A stretch of 64,000 bases of DNA, taken from positions 269,407 to 333,406 of the forward strand of contig NZ_JBLZPK010000060.1 of assembly GCF_049199905.1 (NCBI RefSeq), written 5' to 3'. Below the pieces are notes generated by a model. That model did not search any database, was not told the DNA's origin, and saw only the letters and a program-made list of their open reading frames with translations. The position numbers were made by a program, and so were the translations under genes. Source of the stretch: Shinella sp032095155. GTDB lineage: Bacteria > Pseudomonadota > Alphaproteobacteria > Rhizobiales > Rhizobiaceae. Positions 50,399 through 59,868 of this stretch are shown piece after piece. Every line of letters starts with the position of its first letter. Position 1 is the first letter of the stretch.

Positions 50399-50596
50399 TC
50401 AGTCCTCGACAGGATTGTGGAAGCCGGCCGCAAGCATGAAGCCCGACGTGGATGCCGGCGGTTCCGCATGGACATCCGGCCGTGGCTTCGGGATCATCGC
50501 ATGCGCCGCGACGACCGAGCGGATCGCTACGGGGCGATAGTTTCGAACCAGATCGGGCCGGTCCGCGCTTTTCTCTTTGTCGGCTTTGTCGTTCAT
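50399..50596 (-). CDS. Small uncharacterised protein upstream of proC
   Basis: 65 residues from the ATG at 50596, preceded by GGAGAAGG at good spacing; its stop lies 6 bp before the proC start. The sequence is polar with YRPVAIRSVVAAHAMIPKPRP and no membrane segment. No family recognised. Support is the ribosome-binding site, the fit in the gap and the same strand as both neighbours. It could be spurious. Confidence 0.45.
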   Translation of the reverse strand: MNDKADKEKSADRPDLVRNYRPVAIRSVVAAHAMIPKPRPDVHAEPPASTSGFMLAAGFHNPVED

Positions 50597-50638
50597 GGCC
50601 TTCTCCACAGGCACGGCGGACGCTGACGGCAACGCCTA

Positions 50639-51382
50639 TCACTCCACCTCGTATTTCACCATCGTACCACCACCCGTCGCCTGATCGGTCGGGAAAACCT
50701 CGACGCGGGCGACATCGACATAGACGGGCAGTGCGATCACGTCGTTGACGATGCGGGCGATGTGTTCGGGCTGGATCGGCCGGTAACCGTCATAAAGCAC
50801 GGCCTGTGCCTGGTTGTTGGCAATCGAGGTGCGGTAGAGATCCGTCTGGACGCGGCCGGGGACGATCTCACTTACCCGCACCGACGTGCCGAGCAGGTCG
50901 CAGCGCAGGTTGTCGCAAAACAGGCTGAGCCCAGCCTTCGACGCGCCGTAAGCGCCCATGTTCGGATAGGCCGCCTGCCCACCGCTAGAACCGATATAGA
51001 TGAGGTGGCCTCGCTTGCGCGCCACCATGCCCGGCAGCACGGCGCGCGTCAGATGCAGCGGCGCCTTGAGGTTGACGTCGATCATCGCGTCGATCTCGGC
51101 GGGATCGATGTCTTGGAAGGCTGCGCGGGTCGAGAGGATTCCGGCATTGTTGACGAGGACATCGACCTCGACGCCGTCGAGCGCAGCGGCGATGCGGGCC
51201 GAATCGCGCACATCCGCCGGCACGGGAATCGCACCGGTCTGGTCCATGAGCTCGGCAAGCTGCGCTTCGTTGCGGCCGACGGCATAGACGGTGAGGCCGC
51301 GGGCGCGCAGCATCGGCACGATGGCCTTGCCGATGCCGCTGGTCGCGCCGGTCACGACGGCAACGCGATAGGCATCAGACAT
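50639..51382 (-). CDS. Short-chain dehydrogenase/reductase (YdfG-like)
   Basis: 247 residues. The classical SDR NAD(P)-binding motif is VTGATSGIGKAIV at about 10-22, then NNAGI. The catalytic Ser is in IGSSGG and the Tyr/Lys pair in YGASKAG. The C-terminal LPVYVDVARVEVFPTDQATG resembles YdfG-type hydroxyacid dehydrogenases. Its start overlaps the end of the second SDR gene by 8 bases. It would oxidise a hydroxy acid or alcohol; substrate unknown. Confidence 0.88.
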   Translation of the reverse strand: MSDAYRVAVVTGATSGIGKAIVPMLRARGLTVYAVGRNEAQLAELMDQTGAIPVPADVRDSARIAAALDGVEVDVLVNNAGILSTRAAFQDIDPAEIDAMIDVNLKAPLHLTRAVLPGMVARKRGHLIYIGSSGGQAAYPNMGAYGASKAGLSLFCDNLRCDLLGTSVRVSEIVPGRVQTDLYRTSIANNQAQAVLYDGYRPIQPEHIARIVNDVIALPVYVDVARVEVFPTDQATGGGTMVKYEVE

Positions 51383-52124
51383 AGATGTAGCCCCCGCTGA
51401 TCACTACATTCTCGCCCGTCGCATAGGTGTTGCGGCTCGATGCCATCATCACGATCCATTCGGCCATTTCGACGGGTTCCGCCGCGCGGCCGAGCGCGCT
51501 CGCCTTGGCCAATTCCGGCAGGAAGCCCAGTTCCTTGGCCCGATCGGTGGCAAAGCCGGCGGGCGCGACCGAATTCACCAGGATCTGGTCCTTGGCGCAT
51601 TCCTGCGCGAAGGATTTGGTGAGGCTGACGACAGCGGCCTTGGTGGCGGCGTAATGGGCGTTTTGCGGATGCGCCTTGAAGGCATCGACCGATGTGATGT
51701 TGACGATGCGGCCGGTCACCTCGGGCGGATTGACGAACTGGCGCATGTGGCGCACCGCCGCGACCATCATGTGATAGGTGCCCTTCACATTGATGGCGTT
51801 TTCGAGATCCCAGTCCTCGTCGGAAATCTCAAGGATGGGCTTGCGCGGATAGATCGCCGCGCTGTTGACCAGCGCGTGGATGCGGCCGAGCTTGTCGACA
51901 ATCGCCTCGAAGCCACCATGCGCCGTCTCGGCCCGGGAGATATCGGCGACGGCCGTCGCCACTTCGGCGCCGAGCGCTTCGAGCTCTGCGGCGGAAGAGG
52001 CCAGCAGCGCCTCATTGCGATCGATAAGGCCGATCTTCGTCGCGCCGTTGGCAACCATCAGCCGGGCGGTCACCAGCCCCAGCCCCGAAGCGCCGCCGAC
52101 GATGACAACAGACTGGTTCTTCAT
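51375..52124 (-). CDS. Short-chain dehydrogenase/reductase
   Basis: 249 residues. The glycine-rich motif is VGGASGLGLVTARL near residues 9-22, NSAAIY stands in the NNAG position, and YAATKAAVV holds the catalytic Tyr and Lys. The start at 52124 has GAGG 7 bases ahead. It is divergent from the YdiJ-type gene across 97 bp with a palindrome. First gene of the SDR-SDR-small ORF-proC operon. Confidence 0.88.
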   Translation of the reverse strand: MKNQSVVIVGGASGLGLVTARLMVANGATKIGLIDRNEALLASSAAELEALGAEVATAVADISRAETAHGGFEAIVDKLGRIHALVNSAAIYPRKPILEISDEDWDLENAINVKGTYHMMVAAVRHMRQFVNPPEVTGRIVNITSVDAFKAHPQNAHYAATKAAVVSLTKSFAQECAKDQILVNSVAPAGFATDRAKELGFLPELAKASALGRAAEPVEMAEWIVMMASSRNTYATGENVVISGGYIYV

Positions 52125-52159
52125 GTTCCGACCTCGCGATTTCGGGTTGCGCCGCCATA

Positions 52160-52185
52160 TTGGCATGTTATCACTTATATGCCAA
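52160..52185. promoter_or_regulatory. Palindromic operator between SDR and ydiJ-type genes
   Basis: TTGGCAT-N12-ATGCCAA is a perfect 7-bp inverted repeat. The right half overlaps a direct repeat ACTTATAT-N4-ACTTATAT (52173-52192). It lies in the middle of the divergent region and is a good candidate site for the GntR/FadR-type protein encoded at 55314. Confidence 0.58.
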
Positions 52186-52221
52186 CTTATATCAAGCACA
52201 AGCCCCTTTTTGGACTTCGAG

Positions 52222-55200
52222 ATGATCCCTCGCCTTGCCGCAGAACACCACACCGCGTCACCAGCCGAGGCGTTCCTGTCGTATCTCGCGAGCGTGGGCC
52301 TTGAAGGAGAGATTGGTCGATCAGCGGCAGAGCGCAATGTCTTCGCCACTGATAACTCCATCTATCAGGTCGAACCGGCGGCCATTCTGTTCCCAAGGAA
52401 TACCGACGACCTCAAGCGCATAGCTAAAGCCTTGGCCCGAAAAGAATTCTCCGAGATCAGCGTTGCCCCGCGCGGCGGCGGTACGGGTACCAACGGCCAA
52501 TCGCTGACATCGGGCGTGGTCGTGGATTGTTCGCGGCATATGAACCGCATCCTCGAGATAGACCCAGTGCGCCGCGTCGCGCGGGTCGAGGCGGGCGTCG
52601 TCAAGGACCAGCTGAACAAGGCGCTGGCGCCGCACGGCCTATTTTTTGCCCCCGAACTCTCGACCTCAAACCGGGCAACGATCGGCGGCATGATCTCGAC
52701 CGATGCTTGCGGCCAGGGCTCCTGCCTTTATGGAAAGACGAGCAATCATGTGCTGGCCTTGCGCGTCGTACTGACCGACGGCACCGACTTCCTCTCCCGG
52801 CCCGTGCGCGAGGAGGAATTGCGCGCACTCCAGGCGCGGCGCGACCGGATCGGCGATATCCACCGCACCGTCGCCCGCATCACCAGCAAAGATCGTGCCG
52901 AGATCGAACGCATCTTCCCGAAACTCAACCGCTTCATGACTGGCTACGACCTCGCCCATGTGCGACGCGACGATGGCGTTTTCGACCTCAACGCGGTGCT
53001 CTGCGGATCGGAAGGCACGCTGGCGATGATTGCCGAGGCGGAGCTGAACCTGCTGCCGATCCCGGCGCACGCCGCGCTCGTCAACATCCGCTACGATAAT
53101 TTCAACGCCGCACTGGAGGACGCACGCAATCTCGTGGCGCTCGATGTCGCCTCGGTCGAGACGATCGATGAAACGGTGTTGCGGCTGGCCAAGGGCGATA
53201 TCGTCTGGCCGCGCATCGCCGCCTTCTTCCCCGACGATGCTCACGGACCGGCCAATGGCATCAACATTACCGAGATCCTGGCCGATACGTCAGAGGAACT
53301 TGCGGAAAAACTCTCGGCCGTGACGACGGCCTTGCAACACAGCCCCTTTACCGGCCGCAGGGGATTTACGATCACGCTGGGAAAGGCCGAGATCGAAGCG
53401 GTCTGGACGATGCGCAAGCGAGCGGTCGGCCTCCTCGGCAATGTCGACGGGCCGGTGCGGCCGGTGCCCTTCGTCGAGGATACTGCCGTTCCGCCGGAAA
53501 ACCTTGCCGCCTATATCCGCGAATTTCGGGCGGTTCTCGATCAGGAAGGTCTCACCTATGGCATGTTCGGCCATGTCGATGCCGGCGTGCTGCATGTGCG
53601 CCCGGCGCTCGATCTTACCCGCCCCGAACATGCCGTGCTGGTGCGCCGCATCAGCGATTCCGTCGTGGCGCTGACGCGTAAATATGGCGGCGTGCTCTGG
53701 GGCGAGCACGGCAAGGGCGTGCGCTCGAAATATGTGCCAGCGTTTTTCGGGCCGCTTTATCCGCGGCTGCAGGAGATCAAGGCCGCCTTCGATCCGCTCG
53801 GCCAGCTCAATCCCGGCAAGATCGTCGCGCCCGCCGGCCGCACCCTGCCTGATATCGACGCCATCCCGCTGCGCGGCACGCTCGACCGTGACATCGGCAA
53901 CGACATCCGCGCCGCCTTCGACAATGCCGCCTATTGCAACGGCAACGGCGCCTGCTTCGATTTCGATACGGACGGGCTGATGTGTCCCTCCTACAAGGCG
54001 ACGCGCGACCGGCGCTTCTCGCCGAAAGGCCGCGCCTCGCTGATGCGCGAATGGCTGCGGCGGCTTGCCGAGAAGGGCATCGACCCGCGCCGCGAAGCCG
54101 CGCGGCCGCAACCGCTTGGCTTCTTGAAGCGTCTATGGAACAGCCTCAATCCCGCCAATCGTGATGACTTTTCTCACGAGGTGCGCGCGGCGATGGATAC
54201 CTGCCTTGCCTGCAAGGCATGCGCCGGGCAATGCCCCGTCAAGGTGAGCGTACCCGCCTTCCGCGCCAAGTTCCTCGCGCTCTATTACCAGCGCTATCTG
54301 CGGCAGTTGAAGGATCCCTTGGTCGCCGCCATCGAAACCACCCTGCCGCTGATGGCGCGAGTGCGGCCGCTTTATAATCTCGTTGCCGGTTCCTTAGCAG
54401 GACAGGCCGCGATGCGGCGCGCCGGCCTCACGGCACTGCCCACGCTCCCGTCAATATCGGTGCGCCGAACGCTCGCCCGGCAGAACGTGTCCATCGCCAC
54501 CCCGGCGCGACTGGCACGCCTCGATGCTGCAGTGCGGGCCGAGGCCGTCGTTTTCGTGCCGGATGCCTTCACCGAGCATTTCGATCCGGACGTGCTCCTC
54601 GACGCGGTGGAAGTGGCGCGGCTGCTCGGGCTGACACCCTTCATCGCGCCGCCACTGGTCAACGGCAAGGCGCTGCATGTCCACGGCTATCTCGGCGCCT
54701 TCGAGAAAGCCGCCCGCCGCACCGCAGCAACCATCGACAGGCTGGCGGAAGCCGGCGTGCCGCTGGTCGGCATCGATCCGTCCATGACCCTTGCCTTCCG
54801 CAGCGAATATTCCGGCACGGGGATGAGAGCGCGCGTCCTCCTGCCGCAGGAATGGCTGGCCACGGTCCTCGACCGTCTCCCCTCGCCGGCCGGCGGAGAG
54901 CGCAAGCGCGTCCAGCTCATGGCCCATTGCACCGAGCGCACCAATGCGCCGGTGGCAACCGCCCAGTGGAAGGCTGTGTTCGCGAAGCTGGGCATGGAGC
55001 TCGTCGTCGGCGAGGTCGGGTGCTGCGGCATGGCAGGTACCTTCGGCCATGAGGTGCGCAACCGTGCACTTTCCGAGACACTCTACGCGATGAGCTGGCA
55101 GCCCGCGCTGGCCACGCCGGACCGCGCCGAACTAGTGATGGCGACGGGTTACTCCTGCCGGTCGCAGGTCAAGCTCATGGACGGCGTGAGACTTCCCCAT

Positions 55201-55278
55201 CCGATTCAGGCCATCCGAACCACCCTTCAAGACAGCCCCACAATTCCCTTGGGTGAAGATACGACGTATGATATGTGA
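52222..55278 (+). CDS. ydiJ: YdiJ-type FAD/Fe-S D-2-hydroxyglutarate dehydrogenase
   Basis: 1,018 residues, the length of E. coli YdiJ. Order: FAD_binding_4 domain (VAPRGGGTGTNGQSLTSGVV near residue 90; GGMISTDACGQGS); FAD-linked oxidase C-terminal domain (GMFGHVDAGVLHVRP; GGVLWGEHGKGVRS); an Fe-S region with CNGNGACF...MCPSYKAT and DTCLACKACAGQCPVKV; and a C-terminal CCG-type heterodisulfide-reductase-like part (MAHCTERTN, GCCGMAG, ATGYSCRSQ). It oxidises D-2-hydroxyglutarate (or D-lactate-like acids) to the 2-oxo acid. The ATG at 52222 begins the first domain properly. Confidence 0.9.
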   Translation: MIPRLAAEHHTASPAEAFLSYLASVGLEGEIGRSAAERNVFATDNSIYQVEPAAILFPRNTDDLKRIAKALARKEFSEISVAPRGGGTGTNGQSLTSGVVVDCSRHMNRILEIDPVRRVARVEAGVVKDQLNKALAPHGLFFAPELSTSNRATIGGMISTDACGQGSCLYGKTSNHVLALRVVLTDGTDFLSRPVREEELRALQARRDRIGDIHRTVARITSKDRAEIERIFPKLNRFMTGYDLAHVRRDDGVFDLNAVLCGSEGTLAMIAEAELNLLPIPAHAALVNIRYDNFNAALEDARNLVALDVASVETIDETVLRLAKGDIVWPRIAAFFPDDAHGPANGINITEILADTSEELAEKLSAVTTALQHSPFTGRRGFTITLGKAEIEAVWTMRKRAVGLLGNVDGPVRPVPFVEDTAVPPENLAAYIREFRAVLDQEGLTYGMFGHVDAGVLHVRPALDLTRPEHAVLVRRISDSVVALTRKYGGVLWGEHGKGVRSKYVPAFFGPLYPRLQEIKAAFDPLGQLNPGKIVAPAGRTLPDIDAIPLRGTLDRDIGNDIRAAFDNAAYCNGNGACFDFDTDGLMCPSYKATRDRRFSPKGRASLMREWLRRLAEKGIDPRREAARPQPLGFLKRLWNSLNPANRDDFSHEVRAAMDTCLACKACAGQCPVKVSVPAFRAKFLALYYQRYLRQLKDPLVAAIETTLPLMARVRPLYNLVAGSLAGQAAMRRAGLTALPTLPSISVRRTLARQNVSIATPARLARLDAAVRAEAVVFVPDAFTEHFDPDVLLDAVEVARLLGLTPFIAPPLVNGKALHVHGYLGAFEKAARRTAATIDRLAEAGVPLVGIDPSMTLAFRSEYSGTGMRARVLLPQEWLATVLDRLPSPAGGERKRVQLMAHCTERTNAPVATAQWKAVFAKLGMELVVGEVGCCGMAGTFGHEVRNRALSETLYAMSWQPALATPDRAELVMATGYSCRSQVKLMDGVRLPHPIQAIRTTLQDSPTIPLGEDTTYDM

Positions 55279-55313
55279 CAAATTAGAAGAATTAACGCAA
55301 AGGCTGTATCGGA

Positions 55314-56045
55314 ATGTCGGTTATCACGCAGCGCGGCAATCTCGGTGAGATCGTCGTCGCCAAGCTTAGCGAGCGCATCGATTCCGGGCTTTACACTCCG
55401 GGCGAGAAGATTCCGTCGAGTGCACAGCTTTGCGAGGAGTTCGGCGTTTCCCGCACCGTCATCCGCGAGGCGCTGACCTCGCTCAAGGTCGCCGGCCGCG
55501 TGATTACCCGGCAGGGAGCCGGCGTCTATGTGACGGAGAAAGACGCAAGGACGCTGAACTTCGAGATCAGCCGCATCGACGACATCCGCTCGGCCATGCA
55601 GATCTTGGAACTGCGGCTCGGCGTGGAAATGCAGTCGGTTGCACTTGCCGCCCAGCGCCGCACGCCCGAGGCGCTCGCCGAGATTGCCCGCGCCTTCGAC
55701 CATATCGAAACCCTCGATACGGATGATGCTGAGGTCGAGGCGCGCGCCGATTTCGAATTTCACCTCGCCATCGCGAAGGCGACGCGAAACCCGCATTTCC
55801 CGCGTTTTCTGGAAGCGGTCATGGGCGAGATCAATTTTGATCTCGTGCTCAAGCACAGTCAGTCCGGCCGCTCCTACAATGCCTATCTGAAGAAGATCAA
55901 CAAGGAGCACGCCGCGATCCTAGCGGCGATCACCCAGGGCGACGCCAAAACGGCAAAACAGGCGCTCTCCGCCCATTTGGAAGAAAGCCTCAACCGCTAC
56001 CGCGCCCTGCTCGCAGAGCCCGCGGGCACGAAGGCGAAAGCCTGA
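55314..56045 (+). CDS. GntR-family (FadR/FCD) transcriptional regulator
   Basis: 243 residues. The N-terminal winged helix is SSAQLCEEFGVSRTVIREALTSLKVAGRVITRQGAGVYV near residues 34-74, and the C-terminal FCD domain has the metal-binding His/Asp set in FEFHLAIAKATRNPHF and the late H of LSAHLEESLNRY. It starts 35 bp after the YdiJ-type gene, so it is in that operon and probably represses it and the divergent SDR operon in response to a hydroxy or oxo acid. Confidence 0.9.
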   Translation: MSVITQRGNLGEIVVAKLSERIDSGLYTPGEKIPSSAQLCEEFGVSRTVIREALTSLKVAGRVITRQGAGVYVTEKDARTLNFEISRIDDIRSAMQILELRLGVEMQSVALAAQRRTPEALAEIARAFDHIETLDTDDAEVEARADFEFHLAIAKATRNPHFPRFLEAVMGEINFDLVLKHSQSGRSYNAYLKKINKEHAAILAAITQGDAKTAKQALSAHLEESLNRYRALLAEPAGTKAKA

Positions 56046-56444
56046 CCCCTCTCCTGCCGATCGAAGGACAAGGCATCCTTTGACGAACCGCGCTCCCGCG
56101 CGGTCCTGCGTTGTGGGGTATCCCGCGTTTTGCCCGCCCTTCGAGCCTCCCGATAGCGCCGCGTCGTCAAGGATAGCTTGTCTATCGACGGAATTTCTTA
56201 CGCAGGTCCGTGAGTGGGGCAGCCATATACTCCCTCCAGTGGCGAAGAAACTTGCAGGCGATCCCCACACGGCAAGCGCGTGGGACGCAGACTGGGATGG
56301 AAACATCACGGTCTCCTGTTCTCACGTCCTTCCGGGGGTGAGGCAGACCAGAAGCCGGCATTTGCCCCTGCAATGACAAGAGATGCGGAACGAACCGCAT
56401 CCCAATGAAGAGATTCATGGCTTAACCAGAGGGAAGCCCCGCAC
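56046..56444. other. Gene-free stretch upstream of the third HAAT operon
   Basis: 399 bp. A 7-bp hairpin ACCGCGC/GCGCGGT (56087-56104) lies near the end of the GntR-type gene but has no T-tract. A GATAG-CTTGT-CTATC repeat lies near 56171. A possible minus-strand frame of 78 codons (56182-56418) has no family signal and lies over the presumed livK promoter, so it is not called. No clear -35/-10 pair is visible. Confidence 0.5.
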
Positions 56445-57560
56445 ATGACACAGATTTCGAAATTCCTGGCGGCGACTGCCATCGCCTCCTCACTGCTCCT
56501 TGCGCCGGCCTTTGCCGCCGACACGATCAAAATCGGCGTCGCCGGGCCCTATACCGGCGCCAACGCCACCTTTGGCGAACAGGTCTATAATGGCGTGTCC
56601 ACCTATGTGAATGAGGTGAACGCGGCAGGCGGCATCAATGGCAAGCAGGTCGAGCTCGTGAAGGGCGACGACGCCTGCGAGCCCAAGCAGGCCGTGGCCG
56701 TCGCCAACCGCTTCGTTGATCAAGACAAGGTGCAGGCGGTGATCGGCCACTTCTGCTCGTCGAGCACAATCCCGGCTTCCGAAATCTACAATGACGCCGG
56801 CATTCTCGAAATGACGCCGTCCTCCACCAACCCGACCGTGACCGACCGCGGCTTCGACAATCTCTTCCGCGGCTGCGGCCGTGACGACCAGCAGGCCGTC
56901 GTCGCCGCCGGCTTCATTCTCGACACGCTGAAGCGGGACAAGATCGCCCTCGTCCACGACAAGGATACCTATGGCCAGGGCCTCGTCGATGCCGTCAAGA
57001 AGACCATGGAAGAGCGCGGCGTGCAGCCGGTCCTCTACGAAGGCCTGACACGCGGCGAACGCGACTTCAACGCCCTCGTCACCAAGATCAAGAGCACCGG
57101 CGCCAATGCCGTCTATTTCGGCGGTCTCATTCCGGAAGGCGGCCCGTTGGTACGCCAATTGAAGGAACAGGGCGTCGACGTGGTCTTCGTAACAGGCGAT
57201 GCCTTCGCCCAGGCCGAGCTGGTCGCCGCCGCCGGCGGACCGGCCAACCTGAAGGACGTCTATTACTCCGCGACCCCGGACCCACTCGCCGACCCCTCGA
57301 CCAAGGGCGTGCAGGACGCGCTGACCAAGGCCGGCGTGACGCCCGCCAACTACGTACTCTACGGCTATGCCAATGCCCAGGCTGTCGTCGCGGCGCTGAA
57401 GGCCGGCGAGGACATCGATGCCCAGGCCGCCTGGCTGCGCGGCAACACGGTCGATTCCGCCATCGGCAAGATCACCTGGGACGAGAAGGGCGACATCAAG
57501 GACTTCAAGTTCGTCTTCTATAACTTCGACGACAAGGGAACCCCCGTTCTCGTCAAGTAA
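56445..57560 (+). CDS. livK: Leu/Ile/Val-type ABC substrate-binding protein
   Basis: 371 residues. Sec signal peptide (LAATAIASSLLLAPAFA, cleavage before ADTI). The mature protein opens with IKIGVAGPYTGANATFGEQVYNG and has the amino-acid-binding loop HFCSSSTIPASEIYNDAGI, both close to classical LivJ/LivK proteins, and SSTNPTVTDRGFDNLFR. So it probably binds a neutral branched or related amino acid. It heads an ordered livKHMGF operon, 72 bp before livH. Confidence 0.92.
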   Translation: MTQISKFLAATAIASSLLLAPAFAADTIKIGVAGPYTGANATFGEQVYNGVSTYVNEVNAAGGINGKQVELVKGDDACEPKQAVAVANRFVDQDKVQAVIGHFCSSSTIPASEIYNDAGILEMTPSSTNPTVTDRGFDNLFRGCGRDDQQAVVAAGFILDTLKRDKIALVHDKDTYGQGLVDAVKKTMEERGVQPVLYEGLTRGERDFNALVTKIKSTGANAVYFGGLIPEGGPLVRQLKEQGVDVVFVTGDAFAQAELVAAAGGPANLKDVYYSATPDPLADPSTKGVQDALTKAGVTPANYVLYGYANAQAVVAALKAGEDIDAQAAWLRGNTVDSAIGKITWDEKGDIKDFKFVFYNFDDKGTPVLVK

Positions 57561-57632
57561 GGACGACCTGTCCATGCCGGTCGGACCGCTGTCCGGCCGG
57601 CTCTCCGTACCCAAATCTCAGGGGGTCCGCGT

Positions 57633-58550
57633 ATGGATGTCTACATTCTCATCCAGCAATTGTTCAACGGCATCACGCTCGGCACGATCTACGGCCTGAT
57701 CGCGGTCGGCTACACCATGGTCTACGGCGTCATCCGCATGATCAACTTTGCCCATGGCGACGTCTACATGGTCTCGGCCTATATCGCCGCGATCACCCTT
57801 GCCGTCCTCAGCTTCTTCGGTATCCAGTCCGTGCCCTTCGCGCTGATCTCGGTATTGGTCATCACCTGCGCCATCACCGCCCTCTACGGCTGGGCCATCG
57901 AGCGCGTCGCCTATCGGCCCCTGCGCGGCTCCACCAAACTTGCCCCCCTGATCTCGGCCATCGGCATTTCGCTGATGCTGCAGAGCTATGTGCAGATCGC
58001 CCAGGGCGCGCGCGACCAGGGTGTGCCCACGCTCATCAGCGGCGCCTTCCGCTTCGGCGACGGCGTGCACTTCGCCCAGATCACCTATATGCAGACCGTG
58101 ATCCTCCTCGCCTCGCTGATCGCCATGGGCATCCTGACCTATGTCATCAATCACACGCGCATCGGCCGCGAGTGCCGCGCGGTGCAGCAGAACATCCGCA
58201 TCTCGGCCGTGCTCGGCGTCAACACCGACCGCATCATCTCCACCGTCTTCGTCATCGGCGCCGCGACGGCGGCGGTCGGCGGCGTGCTCGTCACGTTCAA
58301 CTACGGTTCGTTCAATTTTTTCATCGGCTTCGTCATGGGCATCAAGGCCTTCACCGCGGCCGTGCTTGGCGGCATCGGATCGCTGCCCGGCGCGGTGCTC
58401 GGCGGCGTGCTGCTCGGCCTGACGGAAGCCCTGTTCGCCGGCTATGTCAGCACCGACTACAAGGACGTCTTCGCATTCGCGCTGCTCATCATCCTCCTCT
58501 TCTTCCGCCCCTATGGCCTGCTCGGGCGGCCGGAAATCCAGAAAGTGTAA
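57633..58550 (+). CDS. livH: Branched-chain amino acid ABC permease LivH (third system)
   Basis: 305 residues, with LFNGITLGTIYGLIAVGYTMVYGVIRMINFAHGDVYMV at the N-terminus, a nearly canonical LivH signature, and the EAA-like loop with CRAVQQNIRISAVLGVN. About eight transmembrane helices. GGGGG precedes the ATG. Closest of the three LivH proteins here to the E. coli type. Followed by livM after 10 bp. Confidence 0.94.
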   Translation: MDVYILIQQLFNGITLGTIYGLIAVGYTMVYGVIRMINFAHGDVYMVSAYIAAITLAVLSFFGIQSVPFALISVLVITCAITALYGWAIERVAYRPLRGSTKLAPLISAIGISLMLQSYVQIAQGARDQGVPTLISGAFRFGDGVHFAQITYMQTVILLASLIAMGILTYVINHTRIGRECRAVQQNIRISAVLGVNTDRIISTVFVIGAATAAVGGVLVTFNYGSFNFFIGFVMGIKAFTAAVLGGIGSLPGAVLGGVLLGLTEALFAGYVSTDYKDVFAFALLIILLFFRPYGLLGRPEIQKV

Positions 58551-58560
58551 GGCGAGAGAC

Positions 58561-59868
58561 ATGGAAACGAACCGCCTCCTCACGCTCGCCAAGCAAGTAC
58601 TGTTCACCTTCACCGTCTCGCTGATCCTCTTCGCGCCGATTTCTGGCCTCATGCTGGAAGGCTTCTCGTTCCGAAACGAACTGACGCGCGCCGTGCTGCT
58701 CGCCGCACTCGTTGCGGCCGGGCGGGTCGCCCTATCGCTTATCGGCATGACGGCCGTTGGCCGGAAGATCGCCGGCAAGGCCGCCAGCAATGGCAGTGGC
58801 GTCACGGTCATGACCGGCAAGGAGAAATCGCCCGCCTTGATCCTCGGCCTGATCTTTCTCGCCGGCCTCGCGCTGCCCTTCTTCGCCGACAAGTACTTTC
58901 TCGGGATCGCGATCCTAGCGCTGATCTACTGTCTACTCGGCCTCGGGCTCAATATTGTCGTCGGCCTTGCCGGCCTGCTCGATCTGGGTTTTGTCGCCTT
59001 CTATGCGGTCGGCGCCTATCTCCTCGCACTCGGTGCGCAATATCTCGGCCTCGGCTTCTGGAGCGCACTGATCATCGCCCCTTTCCTCGCCGGCCTCTGC
59101 GGCATGGTGCTCGCCTTCCCGGTCCTGAAGATGCACGGCGACTATCTTGCAATCGTCACGCTCGGCTTCGGCGAAATCATCCGCCTCGTCCTCAACAACT
59201 GGCTGGAATTTACCGGCGGGCCGAATGGCGCGTCCGTTCCGCCCCCTACGCTCTTGGGCCTCGAATTCACCCGCACGGCCAAGCAGGGCGGCGTGCCGCT
59301 GCATGATTATTTCGGCATCGCCTACCGCGCCGACTACAAATTCTGGTTCATCTATCTCGTGCTGTTCCTCGTCGTCTGCCTTGTCGTTTACGCCGTCGAA
59401 CGCCTGCGCGTCATGCCGCTCGGCCGCATGTGGGAAGCGCTGCGCGAAGACGAGATCGCCTGCCGCTCGCTCGGCGTGAACCACGTCTTCACCAAGCTCA
59501 CCGCCTTCATGCTCGGCGCGTCGACGGGCGGGCTCGCCGGCGTGTTCTTCGCCGTCCACCAGGGGTTCGTGAACCCGACGTCCTTCACCTTCTTCGAGTC
59601 CGCCCTGATCCTTGCGATCGTCGTGCTCGGCGGCCTCGGCTCGACCGTCGGTGTCATCGTCGCCGCGCTGGTCCTGACCGTCCTGCCGGAATTGCTGCGC
59701 GATTTCGCCGAGTATCGCGTGCTGGTCTTCGGCGTGCTGATGGTGGTGATGATGATCTGGAAGCCCCGCGGCCTCGTGCGCGTCCAGCGCCCGGCCTTCT
59801 TCCCGAGCACCGCGCCGAAGGGCAACGATACGGCATCGCTTTCCGCAAGCCCGGAGGCAGTCCGATGA
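58561..59868 (+). CDS. livM: Branched-chain amino acid ABC permease LivM (third system)
   Basis: 435 residues. The long N-terminal extension of about 130 residues with additional helices (before LGLGLNIVVGLAGLLDLGFVAFYAVGAY) is typical of LivM in this branch. The EAA-like loop is WEALREDEIACRSLGVNH, and FVNPTSFTFFESALILAIVVLGG follows. The ATG was set at 58561 after GCGAGAG. Overlaps livG by 4 bases. Confidence 0.93.
   Translation: METNRLLTLAKQVLFTFTVSLILFAPISGLMLEGFSFRNELTRAVLLAALVAAGRVALSLIGMTAVGRKIAGKAASNGSGVTVMTGKEKSPALILGLIFLAGLALPFFADKYFLGIAILALIYCLLGLGLNIVVGLAGLLDLGFVAFYAVGAYLLALGAQYLGLGFWSALIIAPFLAGLCGMVLAFPVLKMHGDYLAIVTLGFGEIIRLVLNNWLEFTGGPNGASVPPPTLLGLEFTRTAKQGGVPLHDYFGIAYRADYKFWFIYLVLFLVVCLVVYAVERLRVMPLGRMWEALREDEIACRSLGVNHVFTKLTAFMLGASTGGLAGVFFAVHQGFVNPTSFTFFESALILAIVVLGGLGSTVGVIVAALVLTVLPELLRDFAEYRVLVFGVLMVVMMIWKPRGLVRVQRPAFFPSTAPKGNDTASLSASPEAVR

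Noticed and set aside
56182..56418. 78-codon minus-strand frame upstream of livK
   Set aside because: No recognised family and no ribosome-binding site of note; lies over the expected livK promoter.
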